Positions 1-8,694 of a stretch of DNA of 64,000 bases are shown piece by piece; the stretch's first letter is position 1, and each line of letters starts with the position of its first letter. The position numbers were made by a program, and so were the translations under genes. Location: NCBI RefSeq assembly GCF_900101685.1, contig NZ_FMZZ01000015.1, positions 1 through 64,000 of the forward strand. The letters run 5' to 3'. The DNA is from Actinokineospora iranica. Its GTDB lineage: Bacteria > Actinomycetota > Actinomycetes > Mycobacteriales > Pseudonocardiaceae. The notes under the pieces were generated by a model. The model was not told the DNA's origin. It searched no databases and worked only from the letters and a program-made list of their open reading frames with translations.

Positions 1-813
1 GAACTCCTCGTCGTTCTCGGTGTAGGGGATGGCGAAGCCGCCGCCGAGGTCGAGTTGGGTCAGGGTGAGGCCGTAGCGGGCGCGGACCCGGGCCACCAGC
101 CGGACCATCCGCCGGGCGGATTCCTCGTAGGCGTCCACCCCGGACACCTGGGAGCCGATGTGGCAGTGCAGGCCGACCAGGTGCAGCCGCGGCTGGGTCA
201 GGATCGCGCCGATGGCGTCCTCGGCGTCGGCGAGCGCGACGCCGAACTTCTGGCCCTCGGTGCCGGTGGTGATGGCCTTGTGGGTGCGGGCGTCGACGCC
301 GGGGGTGACGCGCAGCAGCACCTGCTGGGCGTGGGTCACCAGGCCCGCGAGCTGGGCGGCCTCTTCCGGCGAGTCCAGGACGATGCGGCCGACGCCGTAG
401 GTCAGCGCCGCCTTGAGGTCTTCCGGGGTCTTCGCGTTGCCGTGCAGGATGATCCGCTCGGCCGGGAAACCGGCGGCGCGGGCGACGGCGATCTCGCCTG
501 CCGAGCACACGTCCAGGGACAGGCCCTCGGCGGCGAGCGCCTTGAGCAGCCCCTTGCAGAGCAGCGCCTTGCCCGCGAAGGCGATCTCTGCCTCCGGCAG
601 GGCCCTGCGCAGCAGGCCGACGCGCCTGCGCACCTCGCTGAGGTCCAGCACCTGCGCTGGCGTGCCGAACCGGGCCGCCACCTCGGTGGCGGGCACGCCG
701 CCAAGCTGGACGTCGCCGTCGTCAGTGGGGGTCGCCGACGCAGGCCATAGGCCGCTGGGTAGCGCGATCGGATGCGACCGGCGCAGCGTCGGCACGAGTT
801 CGGTGAGTGTCAC
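1..813 (-). CDS. lysA: Diaminopimelate decarboxylase, N-terminal 271 residues (runs off window start)
   Basis: This is a PLP-dependent group IV decarboxylase, which converts meso-diaminopimelate to lysine in the last step of the DAP pathway. Seen directly: an N-terminal GGVPATEVAARFGTP segment, the PLP-lysine region FAGKALLCKGLL, HGNAKTPEDL, a GLHCHIGSQ motif and QLDLGGGFAIPYTE near the cut edge; all are typical of LysA-like enzymes. The GTG start at 811-813 is preceded by a strong GGGGAGGA ribosome binding site. About 170 C-terminal residues, including the substrate-binding half, lie outside the window. A related decarboxylase acting on another amino acid or a carboxy-amino intermediate is possible, but the motifs favour DAP decarboxylase. 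Confidence 0.85.
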   Translation of the reverse strand, partial: MTLTELVPTLRRSHPIALPSGLWPASATPTDDGDVQLGGVPATEVAARFGTPAQVLDLSEVRRRVGLLRRALPEAEIAFAGKALLCKGLLKALAAEGLSLDVCSAGEIAVARAAGFPAERIILHGNAKTPEDLKAALTYGVGRIVLDSPEEAAQLAGLVTHAQQVLLRVTPGVDARTHKAITTGTEGQKFGVALADAEDAIGAILTQPRLHLVGLHCHIGSQVSGVDAYEESARRMVRLVARVRARYGLTLTQLDLGGGFAIPYTENDEEF

Positions 814-1025
814 AAGTCCTCCCCTAGGCAGAATCACGCGTTCAGCAGACTCTCGTGGGCGGCGGTGGGAGCCGGTCCCTGACGCGGTCTTGACAGCGGG
901 CGCGGCCATTTGGACGCCATATGGACACCTGAGTGGCCGCCATCACCCGGTCGTGGAACACGATCGGGGTACGGCGCGCGACCCGGTTCGGCCGACCGCG
1001 ATCATCAGCACTATCTTGTGAAGAC
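814..1025. promoter_or_regulatory. Divergent promoter region between lysA and the FtsK-like operon
   Basis: This 212-base spacer separates the leftward decarboxylase from the rightward three-gene operon, so it must hold both promoters. On the plus strand a TATCTT hexamer at 1012-1017 lies 8 bases before the ATG at 1026, which suggests a leaderless transcript. No matching -35 box was recognised. No repeat or coding signal was found. Confidence 0.4.
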
Positions 1026-1283
1026 ATGGGTGTACGAGAGGTCCGTGCCGGAATCGCGGTGGCCACCGAGAAGGCGCAGGCGGGCATCGCGGCCATCGTC
1101 GAGGCGTCGATGCAGCTCGACGAGGCGCACAGCGCGTTGGCGACCGTCACCCAGGGCAGCGGCCACCCGAGCGTGGCCGAGTCGCAGGGGCTGCTCGCCG
1201 AGGCGCTGCAGGGCCTGGCCGCCGCCCAGTCCGCCATCAGGGCGAGCATCATCTCCGCCGAGGACTACGCGGCGCGGCTTTGA
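1026..1283 (+). CDS. Small all-helical protein, first gene of the FtsK-like ATPase operon
   Basis: An 85-residue acidic, alanine-rich protein predicted to be almost entirely helical, with no signal peptide or membrane segment. It lacks the WXG motif of ESAT-6 proteins but has a similar size, helical character and position just before an FtsK/SpoIIIE ATPase. The ATG at 1026 is preferred over upstream in-frame starts because the helical sequence begins there and a -10-like TATCTT sits 8 bases upstream; no clear ribosome binding site is present. The next gene starts 105 bases downstream. By position it may be a partner or substrate of that ATPase (inference). Confidence 0.65.
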   Translation: MGVREVRAGIAVATEKAQAGIAAIVEASMQLDEAHSALATVTQGSGHPSVAESQGLLAEALQGLAAAQSAIRASIISAEDYAARL

Positions 1284-1388
1284 CCGGACCGGGACTCTCC
1301 GACACGCCGCGCCGCGTGCCGGACACCGGTTCACGCGTGCTGTCCCCGCCGTCGCCCGCCCAGCGCGGGAGCGGCCACCGACTAACCG

Positions 1389-4133
1389 ATGAGGCCCCCG
1401 ATGCTGGGTAGAGGCGAGCGCAGGAACCGCGCCGAGCAGGCCCTGCACCAGTTGCGGGCGGTGCTCAACCGGGCACTGGGCGCTGCGGCGGGCGAACGCG
1501 AGCGCGCCGAGGCGCTCAAGCGGCAGCTGGAGTTCGAGCAGTCCGTCCAGCGCATCGGGCTGGCCCAGGCCAGCCGGGACGAGGACATCCTGGAGCGGCT
1601 GTCGGACCCGGCGCTGGCCGCGGTGTGGGCGAAGATCACCGCCGACCGCGACACCAGCTACGCCGAGTGGCACCGCGACGGTCTCGGCGCGGTCCGCGAC
1701 CTGGTCGCCGCCGAGGCCACCGGACCAGCGGGCAGGCCGTGGGAGGAGTGGCTGGGGCGGCTCGGGGACGACCCGGGCGTCGCGGCGCCCCGGCTGTGGC
1801 GGATCGGCACGGCCCAGGTCGCGCACGCCGGGCCCGAGCACGGGTTCCCGCTGGCGGTGCCGCTGCTCGACGCCGCGCACCTGCGGCTCAACTCCGCGCC
1901 GGGCAGCCGCGCCGCGGTGGACGCCATCGTGGAGACCGTGCTGCTGCGGATGCTGAGCACCTTCGCCCCCGGGATGGTCCGGCTGCACCTGTGGGACATC
2001 GGCCACCTGACCGGCCCGCTGCCCAACCTGCACCCGCTCACCGCGGCGGGCCTGATGGTCGTGCACGACCCGACCCGGCTCGACGACCTGCTGGCGCACC
2101 TGGCGGGCCACATCCGCAAGGTGCACGCCAACGCGATGCGGGTGAACCGCACGTCGCTGCGCGAGGTGTGCGTGGCCGCGGGCAGGCGCGTCGAGCCGTG
2201 GCGGGTGGCGGTGCTGTTCGGCAACGGCGAGCGGATGGACGACGAGCAGTACCGCGAGCTCAACCGGGTCGCCCGGACCGGACCGGACGCCGGGGTGCAC
2301 CTGATCCTGGTCGACGTCCCGGTGTCGGCGAACAGCCCGATGGAGACGGTGACCTTTGTCGACGCGGAGACCGCGACCTCCAGCATGACCGGCCCCGGCG
2401 TCGTGGTGCGGGCCGACCCGCCCGCGCCGCCCGCGATCGTGGGTCGGGCGGCCGCGCTGATCCGCGACGACGTGGTGGCCCGGCGCGGGCGGCCGCGGTC
2501 GTTCGCGGACCTGCTGCCCGAGGTGCTGGGCCAGGAGAGCTCCCGCGACGAGCTGCGCACCCCGGTCGGGTTCGACGAGGGCGACCCGGTGGAGGTCGTG
2601 CTCGGCGACGCGACCCCGCACGCGCTGGTCGCGGGCCCGAGCGGGTCTGGCAAGACGAACTTCCTCTACGCCATGCTCGGCGGTTTCGCGGCCCGCTACC
2701 CGCCGTCGGAGCTGGAGCTGTACCTGCTCGACTTCAAGGAGGGCGTGTCCTTCGCCGGGCTCACCCCCGGCCGCAAGGACCCGAGCTGGCTGCCACAGGC
2801 GAAGCTGGTCGGAGTGAACGTCAACACCGACCGCGAGTTCGGGCTGGCGCTGCTGCGCTACCTGGCCCAGGAGCTGGCCCGGCGCGCGGAGGCGGCGAAG
2901 CGGCAGGAGGTCACCAAGCTCGCCGAGCTGCGCGACGCCGAGCCGGACCGGGACTGGCCGCGCATCGTCGCGGTGATCGACGAGTTCCAGGCGCTGTTCG
3001 TCGGCCGCGACCAGATCACCCAGCAGGCCGCGACGCTGCTGGAGGACGTGGCCAGGCGCGGCCGGTCCCAGGGCATCCACCTGGTGCTGGCCAGCCAGGA
3101 CATCGCGGGCATCGAGGCGTTCTGGGGCAAGCCCGCGGTGTATGACCAGTGCACGCTGCGCATCGCCATGCCCAAGGCGAAACGGGTGCTGTCCACGGAG
3201 AACACCGCGGCGCTGAGCCTGCCCAGGTGGCACGCGGTGCTCAACCACGATTCTGGTGTGCCGCACGGGAACGAGACCGCGCACGTCCCGGACGCGTCCA
3301 GCCGCGGCACGTTCGACGCGTTGCAGCACCGGCTGTGGCAGGACACGAACACGGCCGCGCCCCGGCTGTTCGACGGCGCGCACCAGCCGGACCTGACGGG
3401 TGCGGCCGACTTCACGGCGCGGAAAGGCCCGATCCTGGGGCAGATCATCGACGTGGACGACCGGTCGGCGACCCTGCGGCTGGACCCGGTGCCGGGCCGC
3501 AACGTCGCCGTCATCGGCACCGCGACCGCCGACGCCTTGTCCATCATGGACACTGCGGTGCTGTCGCTTGCCCGCTCGCACGTGCCGGAGACGTGCGAGT
3601 TCCACCTGTGGTGTCCCGTCGAGGCGATGGCCGAGCATGTGGCCCGGGTGAAACAGGCGCTGCTCAGGGCCAAGCACAAGGTGGAGTTCCGCAGCGGGGA
3701 GGACGCGGGCAAGCTCGCCGAGGTCATCGCCACGCTGACCGAGCAGCAGACCGACAAGCCCAGGTACGTGTTCTTCTACGCCGTGGACGCCGCCCACCAG
3801 TGGCTGGAGCACAAGCAGCCGCCGCTGATGATCAGCGGCCTGGACCGCCTGCGCTCGCTGCTCAAGAACGGCCCGTCCGCGCGCATCCACACCTTCGGCT
3901 GGTGGCGCGGAATCAGCAGGCTCAAGGACACCCTCGGTTTCAGCGGCGCCGACGACATCGGCGCGTGGGTGGCCCTGGACGTGCAGGGCGCCGACCTGAG
4001 CACGCTGGCGGCCGGGCAGTTCGTGGACTGGTCGCCGCGCCCGCACCGGGCGGTGTTCTTCGACCGGTCCACGCACAGCAAGCCCGAGATCCTGATCCCG
4101 TTCGACACCTCGGCGGCGTTGGAGGCGTCATGA
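1389..4133 (+). CDS. Soluble FtsK/SpoIIIE-type ATPase, 914 residues
   Basis: A P-loop motor ATPase of the FtsK/SpoIIIE/EccC superfamily. Residues 1-60 are coiled-coil-like and about 100-390 form an unassigned domain. The motor domain has Walker A GPSGSGKT (K422), Walker B VAVIDEF (D531, E532) and a LVLASQD segment. A second RecA-like fold without a clear P-loop fills about 640-900. No transmembrane segment is visible, unlike FtsK, SpoIIIE or EccC, so it should be cytosolic. It is flanked by two small helical proteins, with no EccB/D/E or mycosin nearby, so it is not a standard type VII secretion locus. A second ATG lies at 1401. Its substrate, DNA or protein, cannot be told from sequence. Confidence 0.85.
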   Translation: MRPPMLGRGERRNRAEQALHQLRAVLNRALGAAAGERERAEALKRQLEFEQSVQRIGLAQASRDEDILERLSDPALAAVWAKITADRDTSYAEWHRDGLGAVRDLVAAEATGPAGRPWEEWLGRLGDDPGVAAPRLWRIGTAQVAHAGPEHGFPLAVPLLDAAHLRLNSAPGSRAAVDAIVETVLLRMLSTFAPGMVRLHLWDIGHLTGPLPNLHPLTAAGLMVVHDPTRLDDLLAHLAGHIRKVHANAMRVNRTSLREVCVAAGRRVEPWRVAVLFGNGERMDDEQYRELNRVARTGPDAGVHLILVDVPVSANSPMETVTFVDAETATSSMTGPGVVVRADPPAPPAIVGRAAALIRDDVVARRGRPRSFADLLPEVLGQESSRDELRTPVGFDEGDPVEVVLGDATPHALVAGPSGSGKTNFLYAMLGGFAARYPPSELELYLLDFKEGVSFAGLTPGRKDPSWLPQAKLVGVNVNTDREFGLALLRYLAQELARRAEAAKRQEVTKLAELRDAEPDRDWPRIVAVIDEFQALFVGRDQITQQAATLLEDVARRGRSQGIHLVLASQDIAGIEAFWGKPAVYDQCTLRIAMPKAKRVLSTENTAALSLPRWHAVLNHDSGVPHGNETAHVPDASSRGTFDALQHRLWQDTNTAAPRLFDGAHQPDLTGAADFTARKGPILGQIIDVDDRSATLRLDPVPGRNVAVIGTATADALSIMDTAVLSLARSHVPETCEFHLWCPVEAMAEHVARVKQALLRAKHKVEFRSGEDAGKLAEVIATLTEQQTDKPRYVFFYAVDAAHQWLEHKQPPLMISGLDRLRSLLKNGPSARIHTFGWWRGISRLKDTLGFSGADDIGAWVALDVQGADLSTLAAGQFVDWSPRPHRAVFFDRSTHSKPEILIPFDTSAALEAS

Positions 4134-4513
4134 GCATCCCGGCTGGCAACCCGGTGACCGATCCGGTCGCCCGGTACAAGGAACTGCTCGACGCGGCGCA
4201 CAAGGCCGCGCGCAAGCACACCGAGCACGAGCGCAAACGCGCCATCGACCTGGTGGCCGAGATCCGCGAGGCCAACCAGCGGGTCACCGCGGCCACCGAG
4301 GCCGAGGCGCAGGTCACCGGCGAGATCAACGCCTGGTGGCGGGGCGTGGTCGACCGGCTGGACACCCTCAGGTGGATCACTCCCGGCCCGCGCCCCGCGC
4401 CCGACGTGTCCGCCCGCCCGGAACTGCTGCGGGAGTACCTGGCCGAGATCGAGCCCGCCACCAAGGCGTTCTACGCCGCCCTGCGGCGCGCGGCCTGGCC
4501 CAAGCGGCTGTGA
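4130..4513 (+). CDS. Coiled-coil protein, third gene of the FtsK-like ATPase operon
   Basis: A 127-residue hydrophilic protein with a charged, lysine/arginine/glutamate-rich helical region (about 15-65) expected to form a coiled coil, followed by a short C-terminal helical part. The ATG overlaps the stop of the ATPase gene by four bases (ATGA), so translation is coupled and the product probably works with the ATPase. No enzymatic motif, signal peptide or membrane helix is seen, and no named family is recognised. It ends convergently one base before the secreted-protein gene on the other strand. Confidence 0.75.
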   Translation: MSIPAGNPVTDPVARYKELLDAAHKAARKHTEHERKRAIDLVAEIREANQRVTAATEAEAQVTGEINAWWRGVVDRLDTLRWITPGPRPAPDVSARPELLREYLAEIEPATKAFYAALRRAAWPKRL

Positions 4514-4514
4514 C

Positions 4515-4817
4515 CTATTCGTGGGTCATGAAAGCCGCCGCGGTGGAGAACTTGGTGTCGCCGGGTTCCACGGGGTCGTGGATGTCGGTGCGGCAACCCG
4601 GGTCCGGGAACAGGAAAATGGTCGCCGAGGTGCGGTTGACCACGGCGGTGTCCGCTCCGAATCCCCGGTAGCAGACCAACGGTCTCGGGTCCTGCACGGT
4701 CTTGATCTGCCCATCCGGCGAGTACAGGCGAACCACGCCGGGGGCGGCGGCCACGCCGGGAGCCGACAACAGGACAACGGCTGACGCGACAGCGACCGTG
4801 ATGGCTATGCGACGCAT
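4515..4817 (-). CDS. Small secreted protein with one cysteine pair
   Basis: A 100-residue protein with a clear Sec signal peptide: MRRIA, a hydrophobic core, then cleavage near AAAPG around residue 25. The mature part of about 75 residues has two cysteines (in LVCYRG and DPGCRTD) that could form a disulphide. An AAGGAGA ribosome binding site precedes the ATG at 4815-4817. It is divergent from the aldo/keto reductase and convergent with the ATPase operon. No family assignment; an exported small beta-rich protein or inhibitor is possible. Confidence 0.75.
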   Translation of the reverse strand: MRRIAITVAVASAVVLLSAPGVAAAPGVVRLYSPDGQIKTVQDPRPLVCYRGFGADTAVVNRTSATIFLFPDPGCRTDIHDPVEPGDTKFSTAAAFMTHE

Positions 4818-4938
4818 GGGAAATCTCCTTCAGTGGATTGTCGTCGCTCCCATCACAACCCCGCCCAGGCCGCGGAGCCACCCTTGCCACTCGGCTGAGT
4901 GAAGCCTCGCCGCCCGCCGACGGTGCAAGGATGGGTTC

Positions 4939-5784
4939 ATGCGGACACGTCGACTGGGAACCGTCAAGGTCAGCGCCATCGGGCTCGGCGCCATGCCGCT
5001 GTCCATCGAGGGCAGGCCCGACCGCGCCCGCGCGATCGCGACGGTGCGGGCCGCCGTGGACGCCGGAATCACCCTGATCGACACCGCCGACGGCTACGCG
5101 CTCGGCGCGGACGACCTCGGACACAACGAGGAGCTGATCGCCGAGGCGCTGCGCGGCGCTCCCGCCGATGTCCTCGTTGCCACCAAGGGCGGCCACACCC
5201 GCCCAGCAGGCGGCGGCTGGGGCCTCGACGGCAGGCCGGAGTACCTACGAGCAGCTTGCGACGCGTCCCTACGCCGACTCGGCGTCGAAGCCATCGGGCT
5301 CTACCAGTTCCACCGCCCCGACCCGGCGGTCCCGATCGCCGAATCGGTCGGCGCGCTGGCCGACTTGCTGGACGAGGGCAAAATCCAGATGGCGGGGGTG
5401 TCCAACTTCGACCCCGGGCAGATCCGCGAGGCACAGTCCGTCCTGGGCGGACGACTGGCGTCGGTGCAGAACGAGTTCTCTCCGCTGTTTCGCAGCAGCG
5501 AGCCGGAATTGGAGCTGTGCGCGGAACTGGGGATCGCGTTCCTGCCGTGGAGCCCGTTGGGCGGCATCGGGCGGGCTGGAGACCTGGGCAACCGGTTCGC
5601 GGCGTTCGCCGAGATCGGCAGGGAGCGCGGGGTGAGTCCGCAGCGGGTCTGCCTGGCATGGCACCTGGCGAAGGCGCCGGTGGTGATTCCGATCCCGGGG
5701 TCGTCGCGTCCGGAGAGCATCCGCGACTCCGCTGCGGCTGGGGATCTGGTGCTGACTCCTGCGGAGTTGGCTCGGTTGGGCTGA
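4939..5784 (+). CDS. Aldo/keto reductase
   Basis: A 281-residue NADPH-dependent aldo/keto reductase of the TIM-barrel superfamily. The catalytic tetrad is intact: D48 and Y53 in IDTADGY, K83 in VATKGG and H125 in YQFHRPD. C-terminal cofactor-loop sequences (IPIPGSSRPESI) are typical of oxidoreductases annotated as pyridoxal reductase or L-glyceraldehyde reductase types. The ATG is supported by an upstream AAGGA. It stands alone, divergent from the small secreted protein, so the substrate cannot be inferred. Confidence 0.9.
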   Translation: MRTRRLGTVKVSAIGLGAMPLSIEGRPDRARAIATVRAAVDAGITLIDTADGYALGADDLGHNEELIAEALRGAPADVLVATKGGHTRPAGGGWGLDGRPEYLRAACDASLRRLGVEAIGLYQFHRPDPAVPIAESVGALADLLDEGKIQMAGVSNFDPGQIREAQSVLGGRLASVQNEFSPLFRSSEPELELCAELGIAFLPWSPLGGIGRAGDLGNRFAAFAEIGRERGVSPQRVCLAWHLAKAPVVIPIPGSSRPESIRDSAAAGDLVLTPAELARLG

Positions 5785-5835
5785 GGCTGGCTTCTGGCTG
5801 GGGCTGGGTTGGGTGGGTTGGCAGAGTCGCTGGGG

Positions 5836-6651
5836 TTACCCGGGAAGATTCGCTGCGATCAGGACCGCGACGTCCAGCACTGCTACGACGAGCATGGCGT
5901 GGAACGCGGCCCGTGAGCGTGGCCGTTGTCCCCTGATGAGGCCGACCGCTGTGACTGCTCCGGCCACCGCGAGTGCGGCTACGCCCAGGGGCACCGCTTC
6001 CGTAGGTAGGCCTGCCACCAGAGTGGCCGACGCCGCGAGCACCAGGACTGCCGCCGCGACTCGTGAGCCTGCCGCGCCGAGTCGGTGTGGTAGGCCGTGG
6101 ACTCCGGTGGCTCGGTCGTCGTCGAAGTCGGGGAGCACGTTGGCGAAGTGCGCCGCGCATCCGAGCAGGCTGGCTGTCGCGACCATCCACCACGGCGGGG
6201 GGTAGGGGCCAGGCAGCCCAAGGGTGACGAAGGCGACCAGGAGCCCGAACGACACCGCGTACGGGACCACGGAGAACACCGTCGCTTTCAGCCGCAGGTT
6301 GTACGCCCACGCCACCACCACCGCCAAGATGTGCGCCGCCCCCGCGACCGCCCCGAACCCCAACGACAGCACGACAGTCCCGACCGCGGCCGCCACCACC
6401 GCCACCCACACGGCCGACGCCGCCACTTCCCCGGCGGCCACCGGCTTCCTACCCCGCCCCACCCGAGCGTCCCGATCCGCGTCCACGAGATCGTTGAGCC
6501 ACCCCACTGACAACTGTCCGGTCAGCACAGCCGCCCCCAACGCGACCAACCACCACCCCACCTGCCCCAACGCGGCCCCCAGCCCCACCACAGCCACAGT
6601 GACCCCGACGACAGGTTCCGGATGAGACGCCCGCACCAACGACAACAACAC
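5836..6651 (-). CDS. UbiA-family prenyltransferase
   Basis: A 271-residue polytopic membrane protein with about eight or nine hydrophobic segments. Both aspartate-rich motifs of UbiA-type aromatic prenyltransferases are present: NDLVDADRDARVGRGRKP in loop 2 and DFDDDRATG in loop 6; these bind Mg-prenyl diphosphate. It would attach a prenyl chain to an aromatic acceptor in the membrane. Divergent neighbours are a UbiG-like methyltransferase and a type III polyketide synthase, an arrangement known from actinomycete loci for prenylated alkyl-resorcinol or hydroquinone lipids. The GTG at 6651 has only a weak ribosome binding site, and a start a few codons later is possible. Confidence 0.85.
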   Translation of the reverse strand: MLLSLVRASHPEPVVGVTVAVVGLGAALGQVGWWLVALGAAVLTGQLSVGWLNDLVDADRDARVGRGRKPVAAGEVAASAVWVAVVAAAVGTVVLSLGFGAVAGAAHILAVVVAWAYNLRLKATVFSVVPYAVSFGLLVAFVTLGLPGPYPPPWWMVATASLLGCAAHFANVLPDFDDDRATGVHGLPHRLGAAGSRVAAAVLVLAASATLVAGLPTEAVPLGVAALAVAGAVTAVGLIRGQRPRSRAAFHAMLVVAVLDVAVLIAANLPG

Positions 6652-6782
6652 TCACGAAGTCTCGCGCACATCACCCCACCTGGCTGATCACCACAGCCCC
6701 GGTCGTGCCCTCACTCAGCGAACCGACTGCCATGCCTTCCAACCCCGCCACCGGCCAAGGTGACCACGAGCCAATCCGCCCC

Positions 6783-6896
6783 CTGCCAGGCCACACCACC
6801 CCTGCCAGGTGCTCGATGGGGTGGAGCAGCAAGGACACCAGCCTCCCTGCCAGACAGAACCTGCGCCCGCAAAGTGCTCGATGGGCCCATCGAGCA
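6783..6896. repeat. Dispersed inverted-repeat element, copy 1
   Basis: The divergent UbiA/methyltransferase intergenic region (6652-6977) carries repeated CTGCCAGG blocks (6783, 6802; CTGCCAGA at 6847) and a perfect 22-base palindrome at 6875-6896 (TGCTCGATGGG and its complement). Bases 6802-6820 are the exact reverse complement of 29057-29075. Bases 6810-6827 are identical to 20425-20442. These matches lie in non-coding DNA and are far too long for chance, so this is one member of a small intergenic repeat family. Confidence 0.8.
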
Positions 6897-6977
6897 ACCC
6901 CCGCAACCCAGCCGCCCGCAGAAGTCAGCCACCCCACACAGCAAGCAGAACATACGAGCCTGTGCCAGCCTCTGATC

Positions 6978-7664
6978 ATGACCGACCCGGCCCTCTACGA
7001 CGATCTGGCCACCCAATGGTGGCAACCGCGTGGAGCGTTCGCGATGTTGCACTGGCTGGCGGCCGCCCGAGCCCGACTCATCCCATCCGCACAGCGAACC
7101 GGAGCCGTCCTGGCGGACCTCGGCTGCGGCGCGGGACTGCTCGCCCCGCACATCGAGGGCAAGGGATACCTGCACGTCGGAGTGGATCTCTCCACCCAAG
7201 GCCCCCGGTTGGCCGCGAAGCATGGGGTAGCGGCGATCCGGGGCGACGTGCTCGCTGTCCCCCTCCGACCGGAGTGCGCGGACGTCGTGGTGCTGGGCGA
7301 GATCCTGGAACACGTCCCGGACCTGGGCCGGGCGGTCGCGCAGGCCTGTGGGATCTTGCGGCCGGGTGGGCTGTTGGTGTTGGACACGCTGGCCGACACG
7401 GCGTTGTGCAAGTGGCTGGCCATCGACATCGCCGAGCGGCTGCCGCAGGTGCCGCGTGGGCTGCATGTGCCCAGCCTGCTGGTCAATCGGGAGGAGTTGG
7501 TCCGGGAGTGCGCGCGGCAGGGGGTGACAGTGCGGTTGCGCGGAATCCGGCCGTCGTTGACAGACTTGGCCGGGTGGGTGCTGCGGGTGCGCCCGGCGGT
7601 GCGGATGGTGACCGTCCCGACGACCGCTGTCCTGTTTCAGGGTGTCGGCATGAAGGAGAGTTGA
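6978..7664 (+). CDS. UbiG-like SAM-dependent methyltransferase
   Basis: A 228-residue class I methyltransferase. The N-terminus (YDDLATQWWQPRGAF...LHWLAAAR) resembles UbiG-type polyprenyl-dihydroxybenzoate O-methyltransferases. The SAM motif I is LADLGCGAGLL, followed by GVDLS and LGEILEHV. It probably O-methylates a phenolic product of the adjacent type III polyketide synthase, before or after prenylation (inference). The ATG at 6978 is chosen because homology begins at once; the longer frame upstream runs through the repeat element. The stop lies 5 bases before the next GTG, so the two genes are co-transcribed. Confidence 0.85.
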   Translation: MTDPALYDDLATQWWQPRGAFAMLHWLAAARARLIPSAQRTGAVLADLGCGAGLLAPHIEGKGYLHVGVDLSTQGPRLAAKHGVAAIRGDVLAVPLRPECADVVVLGEILEHVPDLGRAVAQACGILRPGGLLVLDTLADTALCKWLAIDIAERLPQVPRGLHVPSLLVNREELVRECARQGVTVRLRGIRPSLTDLAGWVLRVRPAVRMVTVPTTAVLFQGVGMKES

Positions 7665-7668
7665 TGTC

Positions 7669-8694
7669 GTGTCGGTCGTGACCGGGATCGGCGTCGCGCT
7701 GCCCCGGTCGGTGGGCCAGGACGTCCTGTGGGAGCAGTACTTTCGGCGGCACTTCGGTGACAGCGCGCTTGCCCGGCGGGTGTTCGCGGGGGCGGGGGTG
7801 CGCAGCAGGAACTCCGTGGTCGACCCGGTGGCCGAGGACGTGTCGGGGTGGTCGACCGGCGAGCGGATGGCGCGGTTCGCCGAGGAGGCGCCGCCGTTGG
7901 CGGTGCGGGCGTTGACGAACGCGTTGGCCGACGCGGGGATGGCCGCCGATGAGCTGGGGCTGCTGACCGTCGTCTCGTGCACCGGTTACGGGACCCCGGG
8001 ACTCGACATCGGGCTGGCCGCGGCGCTGGACCTGCCCGCGGACACGCAGCGGCTGGTCATCGGGCATATGGGCTGCCACGCGGCGCTTCCCGGGTTGCGC
8101 TCGGTGTCGGACTTCGTGGCCGCCAGCGGGCAGCCCGCCGCGCTGGTGTGCGTGGAGCTGACCTCGCTGCATGTGCAGCCGCCGTCGAAAGACCCCGAGC
8201 AGATGGTGGCGCACTCGCTGTTCAGCGACGCCGCGGCCGCGGTGGTCGTGCGGCCGTCCGGGCCGGGCTGGGCGGTGGTCGACGTCGCCGCGCACACCGA
8301 GGCCGACAGCCGGGAGCTGATGACCTGGACCGTCACCGACCAGGGCTTCCGGATGGGACTGTCCGCGCGGGTGCCCGAGGTGTTCGCCGCGTCCGTGCGG
8401 CCCGCCGTGGAGAAGCTGCTCGCCCGGCACGGCGCGGAGATCGGCGACGTGGCCGGGTGGGCGGTGCACCCGGGCGGGCCCCGCATCCTGGACACCGTGC
8501 AGGCCGCGCTGGACCTGCCCGCCGCCGCCCTGGAGCCGTCGCGGGCTGTGCTCGCCGCGCACGGGAACTGCTCGTCGGCGACGGTGCTGCTGGTCCTGCG
8601 CGAGCTGTCGGCGCGGCCGGGTGAGCTGGTGGTGGCGCTGGCCTTCGGCCCGGGGCTGACCCTCTACACGGTGCTGCTGCGCGGGACAGCATGA
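7669..8694 (+). CDS. Type III polyketide synthase (chalcone/stilbene synthase family)
   Basis: A 341-residue homodimeric ketosynthase-like enzyme that extends an acyl-CoA starter with malonyl-CoA and cyclises it to a phenolic or pyrone product. The catalytic triad is visible: C136 in HMGCHAALPGL, H267 in AVHPGGP and N300 in HGNCSSA. The length is normal. The GTG at 7669 is preceded by AAGGAGAG; an overlapping ATG at 7664 is out of frame and stops after five codons. With the methyltransferase and UbiA enzyme it makes a minimal prenylated-polyketide locus. No flavin monooxygenase is present nearby, unlike related four-gene clusters. Confidence 0.9.
   Translation: MSVVTGIGVALPRSVGQDVLWEQYFRRHFGDSALARRVFAGAGVRSRNSVVDPVAEDVSGWSTGERMARFAEEAPPLAVRALTNALADAGMAADELGLLTVVSCTGYGTPGLDIGLAAALDLPADTQRLVIGHMGCHAALPGLRSVSDFVAASGQPAALVCVELTSLHVQPPSKDPEQMVAHSLFSDAAAAVVVRPSGPGWAVVDVAAHTEADSRELMTWTVTDQGFRMGLSARVPEVFAASVRPAVEKLLARHGAEIGDVAGWAVHPGGPRILDTVQAALDLPAAALEPSRAVLAAHGNCSSATVLLVLRELSARPGELVVALAFGPGLTLYTVLLRGTA

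Noticed and set aside
1011-4076. A 1021-codon open frame on the minus strand opposite the FtsK-like gene
   Set aside because: It is Arg/His/Gly-rich with no family motifs and simply mirrors the codon bias of the real gene, which has intact Walker motifs.
1026-4513. Type VII secretion (ESX) locus
   Set aside because: No WXG motif, no EccB/D/E, no mycosin, and the ATPase has no membrane helices.
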